Positions 1 through 8,141 are shown, numbered from the stretch's first letter. The stretch is DNA of 23,309 bases from Flavobacteriia bacterium (GCA_949516455.1 CATILC010000262.1:1-23309), one strand, 5' to 3'. The notes: generated by a model not told the origin, from the letters alone. Translations and numbers: made by a program.

Positions 1-1103
1 GACATTTTGAAGATCCTTCGCCCTTCCCCATATTTCTTCCGGGTGTAGCGGAAGTAGCTCACCTGAAGCATCACGCTGAGGTTTTCGGCCAGGAAGATCC
101 CGCAGAGGATGGGGATCAGTAGCTCTTTGCGAATGGCAATGGCGAAGACGGCAATGATGCCGCCCAGGCTTAGACTGCCGGTATCGCCCATGAATACCTG
201 AGCGGGAAAGGCATTGTACCAAAGGAAACCGATGCAGGCGCCGACAAAGGCCGACATAAAGACCAGCGTTTCCCCAGAATCGGGGATATACATGATGTTC
301 AGGTAATCGGCAAAGACGATGGAACCAGATACGTAAGCGAGGATACCAAGCGTTACGCCGACTATAGCGGAAGTCCCTGTGGCCAGCCCATCGATGCCAT
401 CGGTCAGGTTGGCACCGTTGGAAACCGCAGTGACAATGAAGATGACGATCGGGATGAAAACCAGCCACGCCCAACGGCTTGGTTCTGCGCCCCAGCGCTC
501 CACAAATTGGGCGTAGTCCAATTCGTTGTTCTTGAAAAAGGGAATCGTGGTTTTGGCCGAATGGTGTGCTTGACCGAATGCATCGCTTACCGAAGCCGAT
601 ACCCGCTGCTCCGCAGGGATCTTTTCTTTAATGACCACCTCCGGGTGGAAGAACAAGACCGCGCCAACGATCACGCCAAGGACCACCTGGCCGAGCACTT
701 TGAAGATGCCCCTCAACCCTTTTTTATCTTTCTTGAACACCTTGATGTAGTCGTCCAGGAAGCCGATGAGGCCCATCCATACCGTGGTGACCATGAGCAA
801 CTGGATGTACACATTGTCGAGTCGGGCAAAAAGCAAGGTGGGAATGAGAATGGCCGTGAGGATGAGGAGACCGCCCATGGTCGGTGTCCCGGTCTTTTCC
901 TTTTGCCCCTCGAGTCCGAGGTCCCGAACGGACTCGCCCACCTGCAACTTGTGCAAAAGTCCGATGATGCGTTTCCCGAGCAGAAGAGAGACCAGCAGGG
1001 AGGTGATCACCGACAGGGCGGCGCGGAAGGTGATGTACTGAAACACTCCGGTACCAGGAATGTCATATTGTGCCTCCAGATATTGAAAGAAAGCGTAGAG
1101 CAT
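1..1103 (-). CDS. mraY: Phospho-N-acetylmuramoyl-pentapeptide-transferase, partial (C-terminus cut by window edge)
   Basis: MraY transfers phospho-MurNAc-pentapeptide from UDP to undecaprenyl phosphate in the cytoplasmic membrane, giving lipid I. About 367 residues are visible on the minus strand. They include the catalytic Asp pair in GFLDDYIKV (near residues 117-118), the NLTDGIDGLA loop, the MGDTGSL motif and many hydrophobic segments. The reading frame is open to base 1, so roughly the last 40-50 residues lie outside the window. The ATG at 1103-1101 shares its A with the murE stop (TGATG), which suggests translational coupling within the dcw operon. The family assignment is secure from the motifs and gene order. 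Confidence 0.97.
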   Translation of the reverse strand, partial: MLYAFFQYLEAQYDIPGTGVFQYITFRAALSVITSLLVSLLLGKRIIGLLHKLQVGESVRDLGLEGQKEKTGTPTMGGLLILTAILIPTLLFARLDNVYIQLLMVTTVWMGLIGFLDDYIKVFKKDKKGLRGIFKVLGQVVLGVIVGAVLFFHPEVVIKEKIPAEQRVSASVSDAFGQAHHSAKTTIPFFKNNELDYAQFVERWGAEPSRWAWLVFIPIVIFIVTAVSNGANLTDGIDGLATGTSAIVGVTLGILAYVSGSIVFADYLNIMYIPDSGETLVFMSAFVGACIGFLWYNAFPAQVFMGDTGSLSLGGIIAVFAIAIRKELLIPILCGIFLAENLSVMLQVSYFRYTRKKYGEGRRIFKM

Positions 1104-2566
1104 CAGGCCGTGGAATTCAGTTGTTCGGTGAGTACTTCGAGGTCGCTGAATGGGTGTCGCTGCCCATCGATCTCCTGGTAATTCTCATGGCCTTTTCCAG
1201 CCACCAGAACGATGTCCCCCACTTCTGCCAGGTGACAGGCTGTTTTGATGGCCTCCTTCCTATCGGCGATCCGCAGGGTTCGGCTGCGCTCTTCCAGCTT
1301 CAACCCGGCCTCCATGTCGTCGAGTATGCGGTCGGGGTCCTCCGTACGTGGGTTGTCCGAGGTGAAAATGGAACGGTAGGCATATTGTGCGGCGATCCTG
1401 GCCATCATGGGTCTTTTGCCCGCATCGCGGTCACCACCGCATCCGACTACGACCATTAGTCGTTGGCCCTTCTCTGTTACGGATTGGATGGTCTTGCACA
1501 CATTTTCAAGAGCGTCAGGGGTATGTGCATAATCCACAATGCCAATGACCCCACCGTCGCTTTGTACATGCTGAAATCTGCCGGAGACCGCCTTCAGAAG
1601 GCTCAGTGCAGTGAGCATCTGCTGTTTGTCTGACAGACCGAGCAATTCCGCGGCTCCGTAAATGGCGAGCAGGTTGTACGCATTGAACGGCCCGATCAAT
1701 GGGGTCCACAGTTCATCTTGGTTGAAGCGCAGTAAACTGCCGTTGAAATCCGCCTCCAGGATCTTGCCCTGATAATCGGCCGGCGTCTTGAGCGCATAGC
1801 CGTGAACATTGGCTGAACAGTGCATGGTCATGGTGCGCCCATGACGATCGTCCCAGTTGCAGAGTGCAAAGGCATTTCGCGGCAGCTGATCGAACAGCCG
1901 TTTCTTGGCCCGGACGTATTCGTCCATGCTGCCATGGTAATCTAGGTGATCCCGGCTGATGTTGGTGAAAATCGCTCCCCGTAAACGAATCCCGGACAGG
2001 CGCTCCTGCACGATGCCATGTGAGCTTGCTTCCATGAAGACATATTTGCATCCCTTGTCCCTCATTTGGGCAAGCAGCGAATGGATCTGCAGCGGATCGG
2101 GAGTGGTATGTGTGGCCTGTGCTTCCTCTTTTCCGATCTTATTCACCACAGTGGAGAGCAGACCTGATCTCCTGTCCAAAGACAATGCGAGTTCATGCAG
2201 TAAGCTGGCGACAGTGGTCTTTCCGTTGGTTCCCGTCACTGCCAGGATCTGCAGTTCTTCCGAAGGGTTGCCGTTGAAGTTGGAAGCGATCACGCCCAAA
2301 GCCTGAGCGCTGTTATCCACCTGTATCTGAGTGACACCCGCTGGGAGTCCTTCCATCCATTCCTCCAGTACCACGGCCCGGGCGCCTGAGTCGATGGCGT
2401 TCAAAACGAATTGATGCCCATCTACCTGTGTTCCGCGGACAGCGACAAAGAGTCCGTCCCGAACGACTTTTCGGGAATCGAAAGCGACCGACTCAATGGC
2501 CAGGCCCCTGTCGCCTTGGGCACGTTCGATATTCACGCGGTAGAGCAGGTCTTTGAGTAGTATCAT
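1103..2566 (-). CDS. murE: UDP-N-acetylmuramoyl-tripeptide synthetase (MurE, probably meso-diaminopimelate-adding)
   Basis: This Mur ligase adds the third stem-peptide residue to UDP-MurNAc-L-Ala-D-Glu in the cytoplasm. The ATP P-loop TGTNGKTT lies at residues 111-118 and the C-terminal domain carries DNPR at 404-407. In characterised MurE enzymes that motif marks meso-diaminopimelate rather than lysine specificity. Length is 487 residues, normal for the family. The chosen ATG at 2566 overlaps the ftsI stop as ATGA and is preceded by GGAGGCGGG, a good ribosome site. The frame is open 19 codons further upstream, but that would lie deep in ftsI. It sits between ftsI and mraY as usual. Confidence 0.96.
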   Translation of the reverse strand: MILLKDLLYRVNIERAQGDRGLAIESVAFDSRKVVRDGLFVAVRGTQVDGHQFVLNAIDSGARAVVLEEWMEGLPAGVTQIQVDNSAQALGVIASNFNGNPSEELQILAVTGTNGKTTVASLLHELALSLDRRSGLLSTVVNKIGKEEAQATHTTPDPLQIHSLLAQMRDKGCKYVFMEASSHGIVQERLSGIRLRGAIFTNISRDHLDYHGSMDEYVRAKKRLFDQLPRNAFALCNWDDRHGRTMTMHCSANVHGYALKTPADYQGKILEADFNGSLLRFNQDELWTPLIGPFNAYNLLAIYGAAELLGLSDKQQMLTALSLLKAVSGRFQHVQSDGGVIGIVDYAHTPDALENVCKTIQSVTEKGQRLMVVVGCGGDRDAGKRPMMARIAAQYAYRSIFTSDNPRTEDPDRILDDMEAGLKLEERSRTLRIADRKEAIKTACHLAEVGDIVLVAGKGHENYQEIDGQRHPFSDLEVLTEQLNSTA

Positions 2567-4566
2567 CCCGCCTCCAGTCTTATGATGCGTCCATTGGGCA
2601 GGCTTTTCCCACCTTTTGGCCACTGGCCAATGACTTTGCCTGCAAAGCCGTCCAGGCGAACTTCAAACCCTTGGTTTTCCATCAAGGCGATCGCATCCCT
2701 TAGACGCATGCCTCTGAGATCGGGCATTCGTTGTTCTTCCACTTCTCGCAGGATGGCTCCCACAGCCGGTAGGGGTGTTTCCTCTATTGCGTAGGCGGGC
2801 ATCTCCTCTGCACGCTCAGGACTCAACCGCTGTACTCCCCGAGCGATCTGTTTGAAAACGGGAGCGGCCACTACTGATCCGTAATACCCGCCCCTGCTCG
2901 GCTTGTTGATCACCACAATGCAGCTGTATTGGGGGGCATCTGCTGGAAAATACCCCACGAATGAGGCTTGGTACTCGGTGGCTTTGTCCTTGATCCAGTA
3001 GTTGAGTTGACAGGTCCCTGTCTTGCCGGCGATGGGCAGATCCGGACTGTGGATGTTGTGCGCCGTTCCCTGTGGGCTGCGCACCACCTCCTCCAAAAGA
3101 TGTTTCAGTTGGTCACGTGTCTTCTCTGAGCAAAGGGAAGGGTGTATGACCACGGGGTTCATTTCCTTTTCGACTTCGCCCATGCGTTCAAGCCGCTCGA
3201 CGAAGCGTGGACGATTCAGAATGCCATCGTTGGCGATGGCGTTGTACATGGCGAGGATCTGAAGGGGCGTAAAGCTGACTTCATAGCCAAAGAGCATCCA
3301 CGGCAGGCTCATGCCAGACCAGTTGTCATCACCAGGATTGGGGATGACCGGATGGCTTTCCCCTTTGATGTCCACACCGAGTTTTTGGTCCAGACCGAGC
3401 GCATAAAGTCGGTCCACGAATTGCTGGGGGTCTTTTTTGTAGGCGGCATAAAGCGCCTTGACAATGGCCGTATTCGAGCTTTTTTCCAGCGCCTCTCCGA
3501 GAGAGATCACTCCATATCCTCCACGGCCGTTCTTGAAATTGGAGTCTTTTACCTGTATCCCAGGCAGCACTTCATAAATGCCGTTCTCCGTGTCGATCTG
3601 CATGGAAGTATCCACCCGACCGTCCTCCAATGCAGCCATTAGGGCGATGGTCTTGAAGGTGGAGCCGGGTTCGGTTCGTTCCCAGACGGCATAATTGCGT
3701 TTTTCGTAGTAGCCGGACTCCTCCGAATTCCGCCCCAGATTGGCGATGGCGCGGATGGCGCCGGTCTTTACCTCCATCAGTACGGCGCAGCCGTGATCGG
3801 CCTCATGACGTTCCAAGGCACCGAGAAGTGCATGATGGGTGATGTCCTGCAGCCGGCTGTCAATGGTGCTGATCAGGTCGAGCCCGTCTTCAGGTTCGGA
3901 GCTGTAAAAATCTGTGAGCGGTTTCCACTGTCCTCCTGATATTTTTTGCGCCAGTCGGCTGCCACTGGTGCCGCTTAGTTCCCGTGAATAGGCATTCTCC
4001 AGGCCGAATTTGCTGAATTGTGCATCGCTACCGATCGTCCGCCGGGCCACTTTGCCGAAGGGTTGTTTTCGATATTCCACCTGCTGGGTGATCAGCCCTC
4101 CTTTGAACCGTCCTTCTTTGAGGATGGGGAGGTCTTTAAGCGCCTGCAGCCGGGAGTGGTCCATGGAACGGCTGATGGTCACAAAGCGGTTGTTGTTCTT
4201 GCGGGCCGAGGTCAAAAAGGCATTCCATTCGGAGGCAGAGCGCTCTGAGGAAACAAACTCTGCAAGTCCTTTGGAGAGTTCTTCGATGCCTGTTGCATAC
4301 AACTGATCTGAGGCGACCGTGGGATCCATATACACCTTGTGTACAGGCATATTGGTGGAGAGGAATTTGCCGTCGCTCGACCAGATGCTGCCTCTGCTTG
4401 CGGGTATTTCGATGTTCCGGACCACTTGCTCTTCGGCCAGAATGCGCAGCGATTCCCCTTCGACGAATTGGATCTTTCCCAATTCGATGAGAATGCGCAA
4501 TGCAACGAATCCAATGGGAAGAATCAGTAAATAGAGCCTGTATGTTCTCTTTCTATTCGCTGTCAT
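2563..4566 (-). CDS. ftsI: Class B penicillin-binding protein with C-terminal PASTA domain (FtsI/PBP3, SpoVD-like)
   Basis: This is the septal peptidoglycan transpeptidase of the divisome. Translation from ATG 4566 gives 667 residues: a short cytoplasmic N-terminus, one membrane anchor (about 10-27), a PBP dimerisation domain, and a transpeptidase domain with STFK (Ser302 nucleophile), SSN (363-365) and KTGT (515-518). A single PASTA domain follows at about 613-665. The start was chosen because AAAGAG lies a suitable distance upstream and the Bacteroidota family usually begins with a short basic stretch before the membrane segment. Ten more in-frame codons exist upstream. It overlaps the ftsL end by 14 nt and the murE start by 4 nt. 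Confidence 0.96.
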   Translation of the reverse strand: MTANRKRTYRLYLLILPIGFVALRILIELGKIQFVEGESLRILAEEQVVRNIEIPASRGSIWSSDGKFLSTNMPVHKVYMDPTVASDQLYATGIEELSKGLAEFVSSERSASEWNAFLTSARKNNNRFVTISRSMDHSRLQALKDLPILKEGRFKGGLITQQVEYRKQPFGKVARRTIGSDAQFSKFGLENAYSRELSGTSGSRLAQKISGGQWKPLTDFYSSEPEDGLDLISTIDSRLQDITHHALLGALERHEADHGCAVLMEVKTGAIRAIANLGRNSEESGYYEKRNYAVWERTEPGSTFKTIALMAALEDGRVDTSMQIDTENGIYEVLPGIQVKDSNFKNGRGGYGVISLGEALEKSSNTAIVKALYAAYKKDPQQFVDRLYALGLDQKLGVDIKGESHPVIPNPGDDNWSGMSLPWMLFGYEVSFTPLQILAMYNAIANDGILNRPRFVERLERMGEVEKEMNPVVIHPSLCSEKTRDQLKHLLEEVVRSPQGTAHNIHSPDLPIAGKTGTCQLNYWIKDKATEYQASFVGYFPADAPQYSCIVVINKPSRGGYYGSVVAAPVFKQIARGVQRLSPERAEEMPAYAIEETPLPAVGAILREVEEQRMPDLRGMRLRDAIALMENQGFEVRLDGFAGKVIGQWPKGGKSLPNGRIIRLEAG

Positions 4567-4903
4567 CGGAACTCTTTGATAGGATGACAGGGGCACTTGT
4601 GGGAAGGTATAGTCCGAGATCAGCAGCCCGTTCGCGCACTTTGGTCTCGGCGCTGGTTTCCATCAGCTGACTCCGCGTCTCCACAAAGTCGGAGTGGACG
4701 TTTTTCAGTTCTTTCCGCAATTCACTGATGCGGTGCACCTTCTTGTCGGCCAGATGCGAACTGCGAATACTGATAATGGCTAAAAAGGCGAGGAAGATCA
4801 GAAAGGGATATTGTGCGTTCATCCTCCGCTCTGCGAGGAAGCCGCCTTTTGCCAAAGAAGCGAGGGTGCGGGCATATTTGGAGAAGCTTTGTTTCAAACC
4901 CAT
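4553..4903 (-). CDS. ftsL: FtsL-like cell division protein
   Basis: A 116-residue single-pass protein with a basic N-terminus, one membrane segment (about 32-46), then a charged, heptad-like helix (RISELRKELKNVHSDFVETRSQLMET) and an ERAADLGLYLP tail. This is the size, topology and end motif of Bacteroidota FtsL, the bitopic divisome protein that partners FtsB and FtsQ and helps activate FtsWI. Primary sequence is poorly conserved in this family, so the call rests on topology and on its place between rsmH and ftsI. It overlaps the rsmH 3' end by 10 nt and the ftsI 5' end by 14 nt. Confidence 0.87.
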   Translation of the reverse strand: MGLKQSFSKYARTLASLAKGGFLAERRMNAQYPFLIFLAFLAIISIRSSHLADKKVHRISELRKELKNVHSDFVETRSQLMETSAETKVRERAADLGLYLPTSAPVILSKSSDDSE

Positions 4904-5802
4904 TCTTCCAATCTTTCAGCAGCTCGGAGCTTGGCGCTGCGGGCCCGTGTATTTTCTTCAATCTGCAGGCGATCCGGAGAAAGTGGTTTCCGGTGCATTG
5001 GACGCAATCTGAAATGGCGCCTTCCGCGCTCGTCGCGTTCCACATCGCCATCTGCCCAGCCTTCCTTCATGAACTGCTTGACCATGCGGTCTTCGAGCGA
5101 GTGATAGCTGATGATCACCAGACGCCCCTGCAGGGAGAGCAGGTCGATGGAATCAGCGAGCAGTTCGCGCAGCGCCTCCATTTCTTGATTCACCACGATC
5201 CGCAACGCCTGAAATACCTGCGCCTTGTAGGAATGAATCTTATGAGGAGGGGCAAATCCTTCGAGGAATTCCGAGAGCTCTGCTGTGGACTCCAGCCTTC
5301 CCTGGTCCAGACGCTTTCTGAGCGCCGCAGCCAACCTGCCTGCATTCGGAACCTCGCCGTAGGTCTTGAGCACCCAGCGCAATTCCTTTTCTTCATTCGC
5401 TTCGAGCCAGTCGGCAGCAGTGGTGCCGGAAAGAGGATTCATGCGCATGTCCAAAGGGCCTTCGAAACGCAGAGAGAATCCACGTTGAGCGGCATCGAAT
5501 TGATGGGAGGACACCCCGAGATCGGCCAAAATGCCGTCCACTTTTCGGATCCCATGCAATCGAAGCCCCTTCTTGATGTGTCGGAAGTTCATCCGAACAA
5601 GGGAGAACCTTGGGTCATCCAGTGCATTTTCCCAGGCATCCGGGTCCTGATCGAATGCGATCAACCGTCCGTTGTCGTCCAGCCTGCTCAGCAGCTCTCT
5701 GCTGTGTCCGCCGCCACCGAAGGTGCAATCGACATAGATCCCGCCGGGCTTCAGCCCCATTCTTTCCAGTGATTCTTCCAGCAGGACGGGCTTATGATAC
5801 AT
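4894..5802 (-). CDS. rsmH: 16S rRNA (cytosine(1402)-N(4))-methyltransferase RsmH
   Basis: RsmH (MraW) N4-methylates C1402 of 16S rRNA using S-adenosylmethionine. The 302-residue protein begins MYHKPVLLEESLERM, a family signature, with the SAM-binding loop VDCTFGGGGHS at about residues 24-34. ADLGVSSHQFD and the C-terminal ISYHSLEDRMVKQF motif follow. The start at 5802 matches the family. A longer open frame upstream lies inside mraZ and encodes nothing family-like. It overlaps the mraZ 3' end by 11 nt, consistent with one polycistronic message. Confidence 0.96.
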   Translation of the reverse strand: MYHKPVLLEESLERMGLKPGGIYVDCTFGGGGHSRELLSRLDDNGRLIAFDQDPDAWENALDDPRFSLVRMNFRHIKKGLRLHGIRKVDGILADLGVSSHQFDAAQRGFSLRFEGPLDMRMNPLSGTTAADWLEANEEKELRWVLKTYGEVPNAGRLAAALRKRLDQGRLESTAELSEFLEGFAPPHKIHSYKAQVFQALRIVVNQEMEALRELLADSIDLLSLQGRLVIISYHSLEDRMVKQFMKEGWADGDVERDERGRRHFRLRPMHRKPLSPDRLQIEENTRARSAKLRAAERLEEWV

Positions 5803-6265
5803 CTCCGCTTCCGAATTGCATCGCCCCCATGACCTCCTCGGCCAGGTCTCCAAAATTGTCTGCACCTTCCCTGAGTGATCGCTCATAGGCAGCCTTGTCC
5901 CATATCTCAATGATGTCCACAGCCGAAGCCATGACCACTTCGGATCGAATGCCCGAGTATTCCAACAGGTCTTTTGGGATGAGCAATCGGGCATTGCCGT
6001 CCAGTTCCACTTGTTTGACCCCAGCCGAATAAAGGCGGATGAAGTCGTTGTGCTTTTTCACGAAGCGATTCAGGTGCCCCACTTTGTCCATCACACCTTT
6101 CCAGGCCGAATGGGGAAAGAGCTCCAGGCAGGGTTGGAAAACCGAACGCTTGAGAATGAATCCCTGATCGAGTATGCTCTGAAGCTGTTTTTTCAAAGGC
6201 GCAGGTATGGCCACACGCCCTTTGGCATCGGCCTTACACTCATATACACCATTGATCATCAGCAT
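5792..6265 (-). CDS. mraZ: Transcriptional regulator MraZ
   Basis: MraZ is the AbrB-like DNA-binding regulator that opens the dcw cluster in many bacteria and binds repeated TGGGN boxes at its own promoter. The 157-residue protein has the two expected SpoVT/AbrB-type half-domains. The first carries DAKGRVAIP (DxxGR at residues 13-17) and the second carries DGNARLLIP (89-97), where the usual glycine before arginine is alanine. Two nearby ATGs (codons 1 and 3) are both possible starts. No strong Shine-Dalgarno is visible. Candidate operator boxes lie 45 bp upstream, so autoregulation is likely. Confidence 0.94.
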   Translation of the reverse strand: MLMINGVYECKADAKGRVAIPAPLKKQLQSILDQGFILKRSVFQPCLELFPHSAWKGVMDKVGHLNRFVKKHNDFIRLYSAGVKQVELDGNARLLIPKDLLEYSGIRSEVVMASAVDIIEIWDKAAYERSLREGADNFGDLAEEVMGAMQFGSGDVS

Positions 6266-6293
6266 TTTACAGCTTTACTGCTTTTGGCAAATC

Positions 6294-6329
6294 CAAAACT
6301 ATATCAATTTTCCCACTTTTTCCCACAAA
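6294..6329 (-). promoter_or_regulatory. Putative Bacteroidota promoter of the dcw cluster (PmraZ)
   Basis: On the minus strand TAGTTTTG (6301-6294) matches the Bacteroidota -7 consensus TAnnTTTG perfectly. A TTTG at 6329-6326 could be the -33 element, although the spacing of 24 nt is slightly long. Transcription would start near 6288, leaving a leader of about 20 nt. The proposed MraZ boxes overlap the -33 area. Confidence 0.5.
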
Positions 6330-6335
6330 TCACCA
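6311..6335 (-). promoter_or_regulatory. MraZ box array (three 10-bp-spaced repeats)
   Basis: Reading on the minus strand there are three 5-mers at exact 10-bp spacing: TGGTG (6335-6331), TGGGA (6325-6321) and TGGGA (6315-6311), separated by 5-nt spacers. This is the architecture established for MraZ operators in other phyla (TGGGN with N5 spacing). The array lies 45 bp before the mraZ ATG and just upstream of the putative -7 element, so a bound MraZ complex would contact the promoter. The distal box is degenerate. Confidence 0.75.
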
Positions 6336-6410
6336 CTCTGTGCAAAATTTTGGAAAACTCCCTTCTCCTGACCGCACATGAGTCTCGCGCAGAGAAGCAG
6401 TCGCTTGCCT

Positions 6411-6418
6411 TACATTTG
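6411..6418 (+). promoter_or_regulatory. Putative -7 promoter element for the hydrolase-engB unit
   Basis: TACATTTG matches TAnnTTTG and lies 20 nt before the ATG of the alpha/beta hydrolase, in the 172-bp gap divergent from mraZ. No clear -33 TTG was found at the right distance, so support is partial. Confidence 0.4.
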
Positions 6419-6437
6419 CGGGTTCAACTCATTCTGC

Positions 6438-7202
6438 ATGCAGATAGAACAGAAGAAGAGCGGTTCGTATGCGTATCTTGACGAGGGTCAGGGGCGTACC
6501 CTGGTCCTGTTGCACGGACTGTTGGGTGGACTGAGCAATTTCGAAGAAGTGCTCACGTATTTCTCGAAGAATGGGTATCGGGTGATCATGCCTGTCATGC
6601 CCATGTACTCTCTGCCGCTGGTCAAGACCAACATCAAGAATCTGGCGAAATTCCTCGACGGATTTCTGGCGCACATGGAATTGGAGAACATCACCCTGAT
6701 CGGCAATTCTCTGGGCGGTCATGTGTCTCTGGTCTACACCAAAAACTATCCCGACCGTATTCACTCCCTTTGCCTGACCGGTAGTTCGGGTCTTTACGAA
6801 AGTGCGATGGGCGACAGTTTTCCGCGCAGAGGCGATTACGAATACATCAAGACCAAAACCGAAGAAGTCTTCTATCGGAAGGAAGTGGCCACCAAAGAAT
6901 TGGTGGATGAAGTCTTCGAGTCCGTCAACGATCGAAACAAGATCCTTCGCACCTTGAGTTTCAGTAAATCAGCCATCCGTCACAATATGGCCGAGGACCT
7001 GAAGGAATTCCATCTTCCTGTCTGCCTGATCTGGGGCGAAAACGATCTGGTGACCCCACCGCACGTGGCGAATCGCTTCAAGGAGTTGCTCCCAGATTCC
7101 GAGTTGCACTGGGTTGAGGAATGTGGCCATGCAGCCATGATGGAGCGTCCCGATGAGTTCAATCGTCTGCTTCACGACTTTCTCAAGCGCCGGGTAGGTT
7201 GA
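6438..7202 (+). CDS. Alpha/beta hydrolase (substrate unknown)
   Basis: A 254-residue cytoplasmic alpha/beta-hydrolase-fold enzyme. LLHGLLGG near residue 25 is the oxyanion region. The nucleophile elbow GNSLGGH places Ser91, GENDLVTPP places Asp203 and EECGHAAMMERP places His231, so the catalytic triad is complete. The chosen ATG gives the usual start shortly before the first strand. An open frame extends 20 codons upstream across the promoter candidate and is less likely. Related hydrolases precede engB in Bacteroidota genomes. The actual ester or amide substrate cannot be told from sequence. Its stop codon overlaps the engB start. Confidence 0.88.
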   Translation: MQIEQKKSGSYAYLDEGQGRTLVLLHGLLGGLSNFEEVLTYFSKNGYRVIMPVMPMYSLPLVKTNIKNLAKFLDGFLAHMELENITLIGNSLGGHVSLVYTKNYPDRIHSLCLTGSSGLYESAMGDSFPRRGDYEYIKTKTEEVFYRKEVATKELVDEVFESVNDRNKILRTLSFSKSAIRHNMAEDLKEFHLPVCLIWGENDLVTPPHVANRFKELLPDSELHWVEECGHAAMMERPDEFNRLLHDFLKRRVG

Positions 7203-7822
7203 GCACAAATCTTCAGGCAGAATTCGTCAAGAGTTCGCCAGAGTACAGATCCTGTCCGGAACCAAAGCTTCCGGAATACGCCTTTATCGGACGTTCCAAT
7301 GTGGGGAAGTCCTCGCTGATCAATATGCTCACGGGGCGAAAGTCACTGGCCAAGACGTCTGGCCAACCCGGGAAGACCCAGTTGATCAACCACTTTTTGA
7401 TCGAAAAGAACTGGTATCTGGCCGATCTTCCGGGATATGGGTTCGCTAAGGTCTCCAAGAAAATGCGCGGGGAATTCGATAAGATGATCCGTGCTTATTG
7501 CCAGAACCGAGAGAACCTGATCAATCTCTTTGTTCTCGTGGATTGCAGGCACGAGCCACAGAACAACGACGTCGAATTCATGAAATGGTTGAGTGAGAAT
7601 GGCTTGCCTTTCAGCATTGTACTGACCAAGATCGACAAGCTGAATCCGGCCAAGCTCCGGTCGAATCGGTCAGCCTACGAAAAACAACTGCTGAACCATT
7701 GGGAGGAACTTCCTCAGATCTTCATCAGTTCTGCGACGGGTAAAGTGGGACGCGAAGAACTGATTTCATTCATTCACCATTGGAATCAGGAGCTTGCGGA
7801 TCATTTTCCCTCCGCTCGATGA
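7199..7822 (+). CDS. engB: Ribosome biogenesis GTP-binding protein EngB (YihA/YsxC)
   Basis: EngB is a small GTPase needed for large-subunit ribosome assembly. The 207-residue protein shows G1 GRSNVGKSS (31-39), the G2 threonine in PGKTQ (Thr60), G3 DLPGYG (76-81), G4 TKID and a G5-like SSATGK. The start is a TTG at 7199 that overlaps the hydrolase stop as TTGA. It was chosen because family members begin 5-10 residues before AEFVKSS and no ATG is available there. GGGTAGG just upstream may serve as the ribosome site. The last 53 bp overlap the 3' end of the opposite-strand gldC. Confidence 0.95.
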   Translation: MSTNLQAEFVKSSPEYRSCPEPKLPEYAFIGRSNVGKSSLINMLTGRKSLAKTSGQPGKTQLINHFLIEKNWYLADLPGYGFAKVSKKMRGEFDKMIRAYCQNRENLINLFVLVDCRHEPQNNDVEFMKWLSENGLPFSIVLTKIDKLNPAKLRSNRSAYEKQLLNHWEELPQIFISSATGKVGREELISFIHHWNQELADHFPSAR

Positions 7823-8141
7823 GTTCCATTTCCTCTCCGAGGTAGCGAGCGAATTTTCGCATTTCCATGGCCAGTTTTTCCTCCGATGTTGCGCGCTCCA
7901 TGGTATCGGCCATGCTCAGAAGACTTTGATGAATGAATTTCTTCATATCGTCCAGGGGCAGTTCTTTGGTCCAAAGGTCGATCCGCAGGGTGTCCTGATT
8001 GGATTTGTTCCATACGGACAGGAAGAGCGCATCGGCTGATTCACCTTCCACTCCTCCGTCCGGAGCGTCCCAGGAGATCTGTTCTGGAACGTGGTTGTCG
8101 TCCAGTTCGACCTGAATGCGTATTTCACTGCTTTTGCTCAT
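7770..8141 (-). CDS. gldC: Gliding motility protein GldC
   Basis: A 123-residue soluble protein beginning MSKSSEIRIQVELDDNHVPEQISWDAPDGG and containing LRIDLWTKELPLDDMKKFIHQSLLSMADTMERAT, which I recognise as the GldC family. GldC was identified in Flavobacterium as a gliding accessory protein. Its biochemical role is unclear, but it is almost always encoded next to gldB. The ATG overlaps the gldB stop (ATGA), indicating coupling. The 3' end overlaps convergent engB by 53 bp, leaving no room for a separate terminator. Confidence 0.93.
   Translation of the reverse strand: MSKSSEIRIQVELDDNHVPEQISWDAPDGGVEGESADALFLSVWNKSNQDTLRIDLWTKELPLDDMKKFIHQSLLSMADTMERATSEEKLAMEMRKFARYLGEEMELIERRENDPQAPDSNGE

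Noticed and set aside
507..1459. Long open frames on the plus strand opposite mraY and the murE 3' end
   Set aside because: They are antisense shadows of mraY and murE; they show no family-like motifs and the minus-strand proteins are unmistakable.
4813..5772. 319-codon open frame on the plus strand opposite rsmH
   Set aside because: Fully antisense to rsmH, with low-complexity composition and no domain signature; explained by codon bias of the real gene.
5803..5994. 64-codon N-terminal extension of rsmH
   Set aside because: Overlaps mraZ almost completely and precedes the canonical MYHKPVLLEE start.
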